A stretch of DNA of 64,000 nucleotides from Sclerodactyla briareus (Eukaryota > Echinodermata > Holothuroidea > Dendrochirotida > Sclerodactylidae): assembly GCA_026419785.1 (NCBI GenBank), contig JAODTK010003221.1:186001-250000 (forward strand), in the 5' to 3' direction. The notes under the pieces were generated by a model. That model searched no databases and had not been told where the DNA came from. It worked only from the letters and a program-made list of their open reading frames with translations. Of this stretch, positions 12,966-24,300 are shown piece after piece. A program made the position numbers and the translations under genes. Numbering within the stretch: position 1 is the stretch's first letter; the number at the start of each line of letters is the position of its first letter.

Positions 12966-15480
12966 CAGGTTATTTGCCACGAGAGTTTTGCTGTCCGCAG
13001 CTACAAGACGTTCCGACTTGCACTTGTTCCAAATACTTGAGTTGGCCGTCATTGTGGGTAGGGCCCCAAGGCGACAGTCTGTTGTTAGAAATGGGGTTAC
13101 TATACTATTCTTCGTTGCCTGTAGCATTTCAAATAGTTGTAGAAACAGTAGCAAAATCTCCAACTAATTATGAAGAAATTTTGTTTTGGCCCTATGCTAT
13201 TCGTGGACACTTGAGCCAAATGGGTTATTTGAGACCCATGAACTGAAAAAAAATGAGTGTGCCACTGTCCGCTGCCACAGCCTTGGTGATAGTTCTTATA
13301 GCTGGTAGCTTTAATCTATTTCAGAAATTCACTTATCCCCTATTGGACCCTGCTGCAATCCCCACCCCTGCCGCCTTGCATTTGGCAATAACACAAAAGC
13401 CCGGTTGGCCCCCTCAAATCGACTTCTCATTTTGCAGCGACTTTCGTCAGCCCGGGTTGGCCACCTCATCGCCCTTATTTTGCCAGACGTTTGTCTAAAC
13501 TTGAGCATTCTCTGGCTTGAAAATTCTTCAGGATTTCACTATCAAGATTTCGTCATACGACCCATCATCGTTGTACTTATTTAGATCAAGCTGTTTACTG
13601 TTGATCTCGACCAATTCCATCCAAGTATCCTTGCTGGTTTCTGTCGTTTTTCTACTCACAGATTCACAACCAGTGAAGTTTTGTTGATTTGGAAAATTGG
13701 AGACACAATGTCCAATGTATGGTTGGCATTGATGTTACAGTAATCAGTGGGGTGGGGGTTAGGGCATGGTGTTTATCAGTCCAAGAAGAATCCTATTGGT
13801 GGTAGGTTGAAAATTTGGCCTGTCGGTGTAAACATTGCATACATGTACGTGTAGCTCCAGCCACTGGTTACATGATGCGATGTTATCATTGGAGCAAAAT
13901 ATTCCAGTAATGGGGAACACCCTCAGGACAAGTTACGCACCATTAGCCTCAGTACTGATGCATTTCTTTAATATCTAGCTATAGATAACATGGTAAGTCT
14001 GAATTTTTTGGGGTGAAGAAATTTTGAATTTCTGACAAATACTATATATTGTCTTATTAGTTATCAATGTTAAAAATAACACATCAGGCAAACTATTAAG
14101 ATAAATTACAGGAGAGGTGTAGTTGACATTGCTAGCCTTGCGTATCATGTCCCATATTTTCTAAAATCTCGATGTACGTGTTCTGGGATATTATGGTTTG
14201 GGTGTTCTGGGATATTATGGTTTGGGGCTTTGTCCACCACCGCCGAGGTCTCTGCTGCGCCAACACGGTCTCTGCCGCTGGAACTTCAGGCATTAGCCGC
14301 ATTATATATCCAATTTATCCTAAAGTTTGACTACACATCTGCGCCCTAGTGGAATCTTGTATGAGTTCGAAAGTGGGAATCACTTCATTTCTGCTGTCCT
14401 CTATCTCGCAAGTTTTACCCGAAATACAAAGCAAGTCCGCTTACCCGAACTTGTTGGTGGGGGATAAAAGTTGGTCCCAAAAAATGTTAACAGGTCACTG
14501 AAGGCCAAATTTGTGTTGTTCTTTTTTTTCGATTTCTCCAACTTTGACGGATTTGAATGAAACTCAGTGGATGTGGACTGCCTATTAGTCCTAACGCCTG
14601 AAATTCATTACAAGGTCCCCCAGGAGTCAATTTGCATGGTTTAGTTCCTTTTTCTAACTTTGTCATATTCAAACAAAACTTGGAGAATGTGGAAGTGGCA
14701 GTCTTGGTCTTGACACCAGTAGTCATACAGAATCACAGAAGGTGAGGTCTACAAGGCTTTCCTGCCGGACTATACACATCGGCGATTTACCTACTCACTT
14801 GTCTAGTTCTGTTTGCTATTATTAAAATGTTTTCTGAAGTTCTATTTAACATAGCATCGAGGGAACTATAGGCTTCTTACGCTTTATACTTTAACCCACA
14901 TGTCCAATTTGAACTCAATGGATGATTGTGTTCTCTGAATATCTAGGCACACTTTTAAGAAAGCATTACAGGAAGTTGGAGGGGGTAGTTGAGCTATTGC
15001 TCCTATTGCTGGTTTATGTTTCACATTTTTCAGCTGTATTTCTGTGTGTGATTATATGAACTGTGTCTCAAGTTCTATTAATACTAATCGATGAAATCAA
15101 ACGACCAAATTTCAGTGATCCGTTTGAAGGTAAGGATATCTGTGTATTGATCATAAGCCAGCAATATGGTATTGGGGGAGACGTATGTTGGACATAGTTT
15201 TCGGTTCGTAGGAAAGGTCATGAAGGAACTGATGAATGACCCTGAAACCACTATAACCCAAGAGGAATGAAACAGAATTCAAAGAATTATCTCACAATTC
15301 CCGAAGAACAAGGAAAAGACTGTTCTGGAAAGATAAATACTCTCAGACCAAACAGTAACATCTGCGAGAAGATGTTCCCCTTGATAATTACTCTTGCCAA
15401 AATAAATATTCTGAAGAAACCTCTCCTCCAAAGGGTGACCAAGTGAAAATCGAAGTTAATAAGCAAATTCTTCATTTCCC
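12966..15480. other. Intron sequence, second part
   Basis: No conserved exon. A 97-codon + strand frame at 12953-13246 has no recognisable domain. A 23-24-bp tandem pair (GTGTTCTGGGATATTATGG...) lies at 14179-14226. The stretch 14500-14720 has two similar blocks of the type CAACTTTGnC...AAACT and AGGnCC, probably a degraded dispersed repeat. Confidence 0.4.
14179..14226 (+). repeat. Two-copy tandem repeat, unit about 23 bp
   Basis: GTGTTCTGGGATATTATGG plus TTTGG is repeated twice head to tail without change. It is a recent slippage or assembly duplication in the intron. Confidence 0.7.
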
Positions 15481-15584
15481 CCCCCCCTCTTCCCTTAGGA
15501 TCACTGCCCCAGAAGTCCTTGTGATGCAGGTAGGGGGGGAGGGGAGAGGACCAAAGGAACCTAGTATGTAAAATGATGTAGTCT

Positions 15585-15715
15585 TATATACAGTTCCCAT
15601 TGATACACCGGGGGAGAGGAGCAATTTGAGGTTAATACCTTGCTCAAGGGTACTCGGGATGCGAACAAACAACGGACTCGAGGTCGACCGCTACACCACT
15701 CACGCTCTCATATGT
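15585..15715 (-). mobile_element. tRNA-derived SINE
   Basis: On the minus strand there is an A-box-like GTGGTGTAGCGGTCGAC at about 15684-15700 and a B-box-like TTTGTTCGCATCCCGAG at about 15653-15669. These are followed by CCTTGAGCAAGGT, TTGCTCCTCTCCCCCGGTGT and ATCAATGGGAACTG. This head plus the CCTTGnGCAAGG and CACCCAGGTGTA-type tail is the pattern of dispersed tRNA-derived SINEs in animals, including sea urchins and fishes. The element lies about 1 kb upstream of the TYIGSIL exon. The full 3' limit is not clear; it may extend to about 15480. Confidence 0.6.
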
Positions 15716-16673
15716 AGAAAACTTGTACCTTTCCTGTAACAAACTATGGTTGAGATCTATATACCTATAGTGCCTCTGTGTTTTCACTATTAACATATAC
15801 ATGTATGTTTAAATGTATGGAATGTAATTTGTAAAGCGCAGGTATCCAGTGCACAGCACTGTCAATGCGCTGCCCTGAAATTATGAAAAATCGACCAAAA
15901 TATTCTCAAACATGATGGTTTTCAGAACTATTTGGAGTGTTATCCAAGTCATGGAGAAGAAATGACCATGGATTCATGCGCAGTTACGTTATTCCCAGAG
16001 TCGTGGGGCGGTCGTCAAGACGCCCCGACCACAAAGCTTGTCAAATGGTAGACAGGTTCGGCTAGTAGGTTTCTGCTCTGGGATTCAGATGTACGTAGTT
16101 GGATGTATCTGCTGATTAGCTTGTTCGATTAGTGGGGTGCCTCAGCATACAAAATTTTGAAAACCAAAAGTATAACACGTGACCTCTATCCGGCACGTAC
16201 AGCAGCAGTGTAGGTCCCGTAACACTGGGGTATTGTGTGGACGTGGGCATTCTCATGATGGGACGTGCGGCACTATTTCTGAGGGTTTGTAGCTTAATTG
16301 TTAATTGCTTCGTCACTGATACCAACAAGAGACTTTGCACTAGTCAAGGACCCAAGAGAGTACAAGTGCCTGAGTAGGAGATGTTGTAGTAATTTCGCTG
16401 AGAAATTTCGGGCAAGAGAAAATGATCCTGAGATGAAAATATGCAGATTTACAAACAGATGGAAACTATTAGGATGCAAAGTGCTCTAGAGTCGCATGGT
16501 CCCTATCCTCCATTCAAACAGAACAAAAATCTGTTGAATACTGTTGAGAGTCACCATTACAGTGCACGTTCAGTATCCGGGTTTGGTCGGTTACGTGTGA
16601 GAGTAACAAACACACGCGGTCAGGCGGTTGCCCTCATCCCGAATCTAAATCACCGTGTCCCTCTTTCCTACAG
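15716..16673. other. Intron sequence before the TYIGSIL exon
   Basis: No exon recognised. There is a TGTAAAGCGC...AATGCGCT stretch near 15832-15872, of a kind often seen at ends of short repeats, and an imperfect GC-rich hairpin near 16000-16032. A polypyrimidine run ending CTTTCCTACAG leads into the next exon. Confidence 0.4.
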
Positions 16674-16860
16674 ACGTACATCGGTTCCATCCTTAGGGCC
16701 ATAAACCCCTACAAGACCATACAAGCATGTACGAGAAGGTGCTTATGGAACAAGACAACCACAGGAACATAGGGGAACTGCCCCCTCATATCTTCGGAAT
16801 AGCCAACGACAGCTACTACTTCTCTGTGGAAGCGAACGAAAAACCAGTGTGTTCTATTAG
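16674..16860 (+). CDS. MYO10: Myosin X-like exon: TYIGSIL ... ELPPHIFGIAND
   Basis: Directly after CTTTCCTACAG the sequence reads TYIGSILRAINPYKTIQ, then after a one-base loss MYEKVLMEQDNHRNIGELPP and HIFGIANDSYY. Vertebrate MYO10 has TYIGSILASVNPYQPI, LYEPATMEQ and HLGELPPHIFAIANECY at the same place. This is the upper-50K/transducer start common to all myosins, and the MEQ word favours class X. A second break near 16840 restores NQCVLL, equivalent to DNQCILI before the P-loop. The 3' edge is unclear: no clean GT follows TTAG, but GGCTACGTAAA does, so a base may be wrong at the donor. Confidence 0.85.
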
Positions 16861-18586
16861 GCTACGTAAAAAAAATGTGTTCTTGTGAGTTGGTGAAGGC
16901 TGCAACTATGAAGGCAACTGCAAATGACATTAGGAAAGAGGCTTAATATATTAGGTGAAAGAAAAGTTTGTATGACTTCCGTTAAGGAGTGACAGTCCTT
17001 TGAAGGTTGTGCATGTGTATTGCACAAGATCAAAAAAGGATCTCATCAGGCATAATGATTGATGTCATACTTGCACACAGCCCTGCAAACAATCTTTACT
17101 TTCTATTGAAATACACGGTTAATTCACTTTGAAAAGCATTGAGTATATGGGAGAGCATTGCTGTAGCGGGTTGGTAGGTGTTGATGTTAATTTGGTGAGA
17201 GAAAGATAACAGAACTTCTGCTAAATGTTGACTTTATCAACGAAGTGTGACGTTGTGCGTTTATTGCACAATTGGATTCTCCCCAATTTCTCTGACATGT
17301 TGACCAAACTTGAAGCGCCAATAACTCTTCCATAGGAACATCATATGAAATGGGGTTGGACCTATAGATCCAGTTTCCATTCTCCATGTCATAACCGCTG
17401 TTTCTATATAAGCTTGCGTTGTCCTTGCAAATTGCCAATGTCTGGAAAGATTTACAAAAAGTGTCAAATCTAGTGATGTTTGTGAAATTGACTGCTGATC
17501 ATGCTTGGAACAAGCACTCTTGGTTGGCCTATGGATCTGAATGAATAATAACCATATATATGTTAGATGAGTGGTTATATGGGCCTAGTGCTTTATCCCC
17601 ATATTTATCATGGTCAAAAATTTCTACAGTTTATTCGATGTTTGGAATTGTGGTGTTTCATCTTTAAGATGTCCTTGCATAAGCAGGCTTTACTGTATCA
17701 ATTTCACTACTCACTTAACCATATTGCAACTTTGCACCCGCCCCGTGCAAACCGCTAAAGGATACTTCTCTTTAGCGTGTACGTTATGACACGACGGAGG
17801 TGGGCGTTTGCAAATGCCTATGGGTTAAGTGCGTAAGTCGGCACAATTGACGAAGTCAATGACTCGATGACGGGTTCTGACAATCGCCATTCCGACCCTT
17901 CTCCCCCGTTAGCCGTCAAGTTAGCTGATTTTAAGCCACGCTGACCGGCCCAACCTCATGGTGCCCTGCCCCCTGTAAAACTAGAGCTAACCCCCCCCTA
18001 GCTGCTCTTCACCTGTCTTTACAAACGTTTTCGGCTGGGCAAAATAATAAAAAGGACGATGGGTAGTAGCCCGGGCTACATGTAAAAATTGCTGGATGTT
18101 CAAGCGGAGGGTGGGGTGCAACGGTCACTATGGGGAGTGTTCGTAGTTCACAAGATTCACAAACCAGTGAGTTTTGTGAAAATATGTGCCAGAGAGCAAA
18201 TCAAACTAATTATCAATATCGATTGACCTAAACAAAGAATGTGGAGTGAAAGTGGGTGGGAATCAGTTCTGTAGAAATAACATATTGATTGGAGTTCAGA
18301 GCATAATTTACTTACTCTCTCTATAACAAAAACTATTTTTGTCTTGAATAACAAGAATTGGCCTCGTCAATGTTGGCACTTTGCCAATAGTTTGCATTTC
18401 AACCAGGGTGAAACAAGTATGGATTGGGCAGTCCGAAAACAACCCCCGCGCTTTGACCAGTGTTTGCCTTTAGTAAATTTTCGACCGCCGTCAGAACTCC
18501 GCTTCCTCCCTTCCTCTCTCCTCCAACCCCGCGTTGCGGATATTGATTCATCAGATATTAATGTTGTCTTATCTCCTCCTTTCCAG
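16861..18586. other. Intron sequence between TYIGSIL and P-loop exons
   Basis: No conserved exon or named repeat was found. A perfect 14-base palindrome GTAGCCCGGGCTAC lies at 18066-18079. The small frames on both strands are unsupported. The intron ends in ATCTCCTCCTTTCCAG. Confidence 0.4.
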
Positions 18587-18720
18587 TGGGAGAGTGGTGC
18601 GGGGAATACGGAAGTGAACGAAATTTCATCCTGACTTTCCTCTCCGTCCTGAGTCAGAACACTTTGGTGGATCACCCGTCGAACGCCGTCAGAGTGGAGG
18701 AGAACATTCTGCAGAGCTAG
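18587..18720 (+). CDS. MYO10: Myosin X-like exon carrying the P-loop (Walker A)
   Basis: After the TTTCCAG acceptor the exon reads WESGAGNTE, then in a shifted frame ILTFLSVLSQNTLVD and VRVEENILQS. This matches the GESGAGKTESTKLILKFLSV...VERAILESS stretch of MYO10. Two single-base changes break the frame, one within the G run at the start and one near 18622. The P-loop lysine that contacts the ATP phosphates is replaced by Asn (AAT where AAA or AAG is expected). The donor AG|GTAACG is good, but the exon then ends on an in-frame TAG in the similarity frame, and the next conserved residues (SPIME equivalent) are not seen. These oddities fit sequence error, or loss of function if the copy is a pseudogene. 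Confidence 0.8.
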
Positions 18721-20100
18721 GTAACGAGTGATCTGTAAAATCATAAGAAAAACGACACAGCCCATGTTCAAGATTGCTGGAAATTTTGATTTGGCTATGA
18801 GAAATACAACACCACTAGGCTCGAAACATGAGCCGCCCCTGTTCATGGCCTTTCAAAACTCAACACTAGTCGGAGATGGAAAAAGATGATTGAAAATACA
18901 AGAAAAGTGGAAAAACTGGATAGAAACGGGCTATGGGTGGAATCATTACGGCAAATTGTTCTACATCACACACACCTATTCTAATACTACCACCCCCCCC
19001 CCCCCTCCCCACCACACACACACGTCCTCATGCAAATTTCATTGGAATTTTTGTAGTTTGAAGTTTCATTGAGGTGTTGGAAAATTGCAGTTTCAAATTT
19101 GACTTCTGGTGACCTCAATTTGACAAGATGGTCAGTCACAAAGCTGACACTTGGGATGTTATTTCACTACATTAGCTATTAAAGACAGTAAGAGTTTTTC
19201 TTAGTGATCATCCTCAAGGACTGTTCAGTCATCTAAGTCTCTATTAAGAGGCACTTCCGTTGCTGCTGTTGTTCCATCCTGTCTGAACCCACCAAAATTT
19301 TACCTTTTGAATGATAAATGCCTCGCAATTAACAATCAAACACCCTTTTACAGCGGGATAGGCCTCTTCCTGTTGTCTGGGGTCGTATTGCCTTCGAACG
19401 GTTGCTGACACAGAACGCCTTGATATGGTTACATGATTAGTCTCACACAAATATTGCCCTGCACGCATTGTTTGTTTTGCCGACTCGTACATAGAGAGCA
19501 GCATATGCAGAGCAGGATACGTATAGCCGCTGTAGATTGCAATTTCGCCTCTTCCCTTTCTGGCCTTGACCTGGCATTAGATCCCGCGCCTCCCAGTTCA
19601 CGCCGGTTATTGAGTCACTCGTATGCTCTAATCCATCAGACTGCACTTATTTTCCCCACCTCGTTGGGTCTGCGAGCACTCTGGGCTAGGGCCCTTTATC
19701 GTTTCGAAAAACTAATTAGTGGCTTGTTCATGTGAGATTAATCTGGGCAATGATGACATTAACCTCTAAATTTGAATTTGTTGATTTATACCCGAGGGTA
19801 AAACAACTCATATGAAAACTATTCCAAATAAGTGACAGGTTTTCGCTTGCTGTAATATCATTGCTTTGGTAAGCCGCAAGGATTGTAAATAGCACTGATG
19901 AACCATACCAGTGTTTCCAAGTCCATTTGTCACCCACCACCAGCACCCTTGTAGCTTGCCATAGATACGAGCTCTCTCTGGCAACCACTATGTTGCACCC
20001 TTGTTCCAACACCTCACAAAACAACATTTTTTCAATAGTATGATGTGTTATCTTCAGTCAAGTGGAAGGAAATATTACCAGTGGTGGTCCCTCGCATGAG
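18721..20100. other. Start of a long intron (to 30274)
   Basis: No exon recognised. It contains a poly-C/CA-rich stretch at about 18990-19025. Near 19110-19150 there is a GGTCAGTCACAAAGCTGACAC word that resembles the marker word of the following tandem array. Confidence 0.4.
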
Positions 20101-20129
20101 TGCGAATGCGTAAACACGCTTTCTTTGTT

Positions 20130-21400
20130 CAAATATGCAGAAGTGATCCATTCTATCAGCTCCAGTTGATTAGAGCCCAATTCACACCTCTTGTTCAGAT
20201 AGTTGTAATACCCAGGAAGGTGTCAAAAATTGTGAGAGGAAAAAATATATGCCACAGTAGAGGACATAGACGTAATAGATGCGTATGAATGTACTTGTGA
20301 ACTACATGACGCACCCCAAGTAGGGATCATTGTCAAAAAGTGGTCTAATTGTAATCATTCCCCTAATGGTGTCAGTCATAAAGGTGACTCTGTGGTGTGT
20401 TTTAATTATGCTTAATTTTAGGATATGAGAAGGATCCATATCCATCAGCTTCCAGTTGATAGGGCTGGATTCACACCGTCTCTGTTGTGGCTTTGTTCAG
20501 ATGGTTTGAAAGCAGTGGGGGTGGTCTGCTGAAATTCAAACTTTTTCAAGGTGTCCTTGCTACAAATGTCACCTGCCTGTCAATGGGGGGGGGGTGGGGA
20601 AAGCTTGGCGGAATAAACAGGTGGATCACAAAAACAAGGGCGAGGATATGCCGTAGTAAACGACACAGAAGCGAGAGGGGGGGCCTTTTCAAATCAAAAC
20701 TGGCTCACGTGTGTGGCATTTTCTTAAATGGTCAGTCATAAAGGTGACTCTGTGGTGTGCAGAAGTCATCCATATCCATTGGATTCACACCTCTTTGTTG
20801 TGGCTTTGTTCAGATAGTTATAAACGTTCGGGGGGGTGTGCTGGAACATTGCTCATTAGGTGTCCTAGCTACACGTATCACCTTCCTGGCCAATGGTGGC
20901 CTGGAAATGAACGGGTGGATCAAAAATATTGAGGAGAAAATATGCCACAGTGGACACGATAGTGAGAGATGTGTGATGCGAATGTGCTCGTTCAACTGAC
21001 GTCGGCTACTACCCTATGCATTAGTCAGTCTAGTGGGAGTCAGCATCACATCCAAAATAACCCACATTCATGTCAGTTTCCTCAAATGGTCAGTCCTGAA
21101 AAGTTTTTTTGGGGGGCTAGAACATTTATACTCATTAGGTGTCCTAACACGCGTGCACCTGCCTGACTGATGGGTAGGAGGGGGAGGGATTTGGATAAAT
21201 AAGAAATTGGCTTACAAGATGAAAAAAAGTGAGAAGAAAATGTGCCATTGTAGTGAACACAATAGTGAGAGGTGTGTAATGTACTCGTCAACTACATGAC
21301 ACACCCGAGTGTGGGTCATTGTCAATCCAGAAGGAATCACATGTGTTCACTTCCCATAAAGGTCAGGTCACGGACGTGACTCGGTGGTGTGTCATTCATT
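20130..21400 (+). repeat. Tandem array of diverged units of about 280-360 bp
   Basis: The marker GTCAGTCATAAAGGTGACTC is found at 20371 and again exactly 360 bp later at 20731; changed forms occur near 21088 and 21364. Between markers the units share, in order: GAnnCATCCATATCCAT, a GGATTCACACC word, TTGTTCAGATnGTT, GGTGTCCT, CACCTGCCT, AnnGAGAAAATATGCC and GTGAACTACATGACnCACC. About four units are visible. No coding potential is evident; the short frames simply repeat with the array. Confidence 0.7.
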
Positions 21401-22630
21401 TCACTTAAATAGTAGAAAAAAAAAAATAATAGAAGAACCAGGCGCACCAGTGGGTGGAAGTACATCTATTGAAGTGACTGACTGGGAGTGCCTACAGATT
21501 TGTAACAAGAATTGTGACCCACCTTTGACTCACCCTGTCCGGGGTATATGGTGGGTGTGTCAAAATGACAAAATAAATGAAAAAAAGGGAAAAAAAGTTA
21601 TTTCATCTTTTGTGGATAAACGCTTATACTATCCACTGAACAAAATGGTAGTATTTACTGTGTACAGTCGAAGAGTGGCCTTACTGAGTGGTAGCACAGT
21701 TGCAGAGCTTCTCCTTAGCACCCAAAAATAGAGGTTGAATCATGGTCGCGGGTTATTCAAGTTTTTGAAAATGGTACCGGCCGCTGTGATGCTAACACCA
21801 GAGACCTGCAGCAGGGAAAGAAAACGAAGGACCGCATTTTAAATTGTTCCATATACGTTTGTTTCAGCCCAATCCCCCCCCCACATCCTCCCTGTACCTC
21901 ACACCAACATTGAGGTACCACCAAAGAGTGTGGAATTTACATACTATGGCGACTGCACATAACAGCCTGATTGTTTCTAATTCGGATTTACGTTTTATCT
22001 CCCTTCTGGATACGGTTTCTAATCCGGATATATTCTGCAGTCACACAGGTAGCTCTCCCAGCTTGTTCCAATTAGTGATGACTAACCGCAGCCAATCAAA
22101 GTGCGCTCTCCCTTGACGCTGTAGCTCAGATGGCCAGCGTGCGTCGGATTTACGACAGTAGGTAATCTCTAAGAGAGTGAGTGGCCGAAGAGAAGGATTT
22201 TTGTGTCGTATTCCAGTCATGTTATACCGTTTTCTACCTGGTGAAAAATTTGCTGCTGACAGAAAGTGTAGTGTGAAGGTCTGCCCTTTGCCAGGTTGTG
22301 GGGCCCTCAGCAATTAGATACCCTAATGAATTGAAAGAAAAAATCTCCCACCCATTCTTATGAGTTCATTAATCAATGGTTACAATGACTCAATCAGGCA
22401 ACATGCTTGAACCTCTAATCACTCTTTTGATTTGTGCTAGTTCAATACTTGAAGGTGGAACAGAACAATACTAATAGATTCCTCTTTAGGCAATAAGGAA
22501 ATTAATTTAATTTGTTTCTTTGTGAAAACTACCTTATCTTTCTGCTATCTAGATATCAATGACTGCATAATACTGTCCAATGTTTAGCAGTGTCTACTAC
22601 TTGTGAATTTAACACAACATTTGAAATTGA
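21150..22630 (+). repeat. Tandem duplication, copy 1 (about 1.5 kb)
   Basis: This copy and the next share long ordered stretches, such as ATTGGCTTACAAGATGAAAA, GACTGGGAGTGCC, CACCCTGTCCGGGGTA, GAGGTACCACCAAAGA, GCACATAACAGCCTGATTG and ACTGCATAATACTGTC. They differ by many small insertions and deletions. Copy 1 carries about 105 extra bases at about 22087-22195, which include a tRNA A-box-like TAGCTCAGATGGCCAGCG. It also contains AGTGGTAGCACAGTTGCAGAG...AGAGGTTGAATCATGG (21686-21746), which looks like a decayed tRNA-type promoter. Confidence 0.78.
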
Positions 22631-22635
22631 GTAAA

Positions 22636-24300
22636 GTGTCCACCTCCTGACTAATGGGTGGGGGAGGATTTGGATAATAAGAATTGGCTTACAAGATGAA
22701 AAAAAGTGAGAAGAAAATGTGCCACTCTGTAGTGAACACAAAAGTGAGAGGTTGTAATTTACTTGTCAGTACATGACACACCCCCCCGCGTGTGGGTCAT
22801 TGTCAAATCCTGAGTTGATCCATGTGTGTCACTTCCCATAAATTGTCAGTCACGGAGGTGATCTTTGGTGTTTCAATTCATTCACTAAATAGTAGAAACT
22901 AATAGAAGAACACGGCACACCAGTAGGTGCAGTCACTATTGAAGTACTGACTGGGAGTGCTACGATGTACAAGAATTGTAATGACCCTGCCTCTGACAAT
23001 GCCTCACCCTGTCCGGGGTAAAGGGGTTGTCAATATAATTGATTAAATAATGAAAAATTGATTTCATTTTTTTGTTGATACTACCTCTGTACTACTCAAT
23101 GTACAAAATGGTAGTATTTTAACCTTTACTGGTACAGTTGAAGAGTGGGCCTCTCTGATTGTTAGCAACAGTTTGAGGCTTCTCCTTATTCACCCAAAAA
23201 GTTGGGTTTGAGATTTGAATTCTGTTCAGGTCATTCCCGAGTCTTCAAATGGTACCTGCCGCTGTGTGCCTAACACCAGAGACTGCAACCGGGAAAATGA
23301 AGGGAACCGTCATTTTCCTGTTTCCAGCTGCGTTTTTTCACCTAATCCCCCCCCCCCCCCACCACATCTCTCCCTGTACATCCCAACATTGAGGTACCAC
23401 CAAAGAAATGTTGAACCTTACAATGCTAAGGAGGCGACTGCACATAACAGCCTGATTGTTTCTAATCCGGATATTTGGCAGTCACACAGTCATCTCTCCC
23501 AGCTGGTTCCAATTAGTGATGACTAACTGATTTTATGTGTCGTATCCAGGTCATGTATACCGTCTACCTGTGAAAAATTGCAGCTTCTGACAAAAAAGTG
23601 TAGTGTCCGGTCTGCACCTTTCAGGGCTTGTTGGAGCTCCTTGGCAATTAGTACCCTATGAATTGAAAAAAAAATCCTGCACCCATTTCCTGATGAGGTC
23701 ATTGATCAAGGTAGAATGACTCATTCAGGCAAAACATGCTTGTTGATCTCTAATTCCATCTTTTGGTTTGTGCCAGGTTCAATACTCGAAGGTGGAACAA
23801 TAATTAGACTTCTCTTTTAGGTATAAGAACTAATTTAATGTTTCTTTGTGAAAACTGGAATAATTAATTTGTTTCTCTGTGGAAAACTATCGACCGTATC
23901 ATTCGCGAAGTTCGCCCATCTTTTTTTCCCGTGAGCGCCCACCAAATTTTTCAAGCAGGTTGATTACCCACAGCACATGGGCTGCAAAATTTGCAACATT
24001 TACTGCTCGAAATTGGAACACTATGTCGTAAAGCAAGGACATTTCGAAATATCACACATGTTGAAGCAAACATGTATTGCTATTTCCAACATGCAAGGGC
24101 ATCTACACGCCCCTCTACAACCAGCCCTCCCCAATATAGATTAGGGAAAAAAATAATCGGTTAGAGTCGATCTCTCGTAAGCGCCCATCTGACTTTGCAA
24201 GCGCCTGGGCGCTCAGCGAATGAATACGGTATCTTCTGTATCTTGGTGATTCAAGTGACTGCATAATACTGTCTAATGTTTATGCATTGTAAAGGGCTAC
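22636..24300 (+). repeat. Tandem duplication, copy 2, interrupted by a MITE-like insertion
   Basis: This is the direct second copy of 21150-22630. It follows copy 1 with almost no gap and ends at the same ACTGCATAATACTGTC words. Relative to copy 1 it lacks the A-box-like segment and contains an extra 338-bp inverted-repeat element at 23893-24230. Apart from these, order and content match throughout. Confidence 0.78.
23893..24230. mobile_element. MITE-like element with inverted termini
   Basis: The left end is ACCGTATCATTCGCGAAG and the right end, inverted, is ACCGTATTCATTCGCTGAG. The terminal repeats are about 15 bp with one single-base gap, and GCGCCCA-type words follow inside both ends. 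The element is present in copy 2 of the tandem duplication and absent at the matching site of copy 1 (AAAACTACCTTATCTTTC near 22527). There is no coding frame. A target duplication longer than about 2-3 bases cannot be read, because the flanks carry small errors. Superfamily is not assigned. Confidence 0.7.

Noticed and set aside
12953-13246. 97-codon + strand frame
   Set aside because: No known domain, starts inside a tandem duplication, no splice or transcript evidence.
18367-18846. 159-codon minus-strand frame
   Set aside because: It overlaps the P-loop exon on the opposite strand, where protein similarity is clear; this is a shadow frame.
20130-24300. CRISPR-like or phage-like repeat array
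   Set aside because: Units are hundreds of bases long, diverged and without constant-length spacers; the window is animal nuclear DNA.
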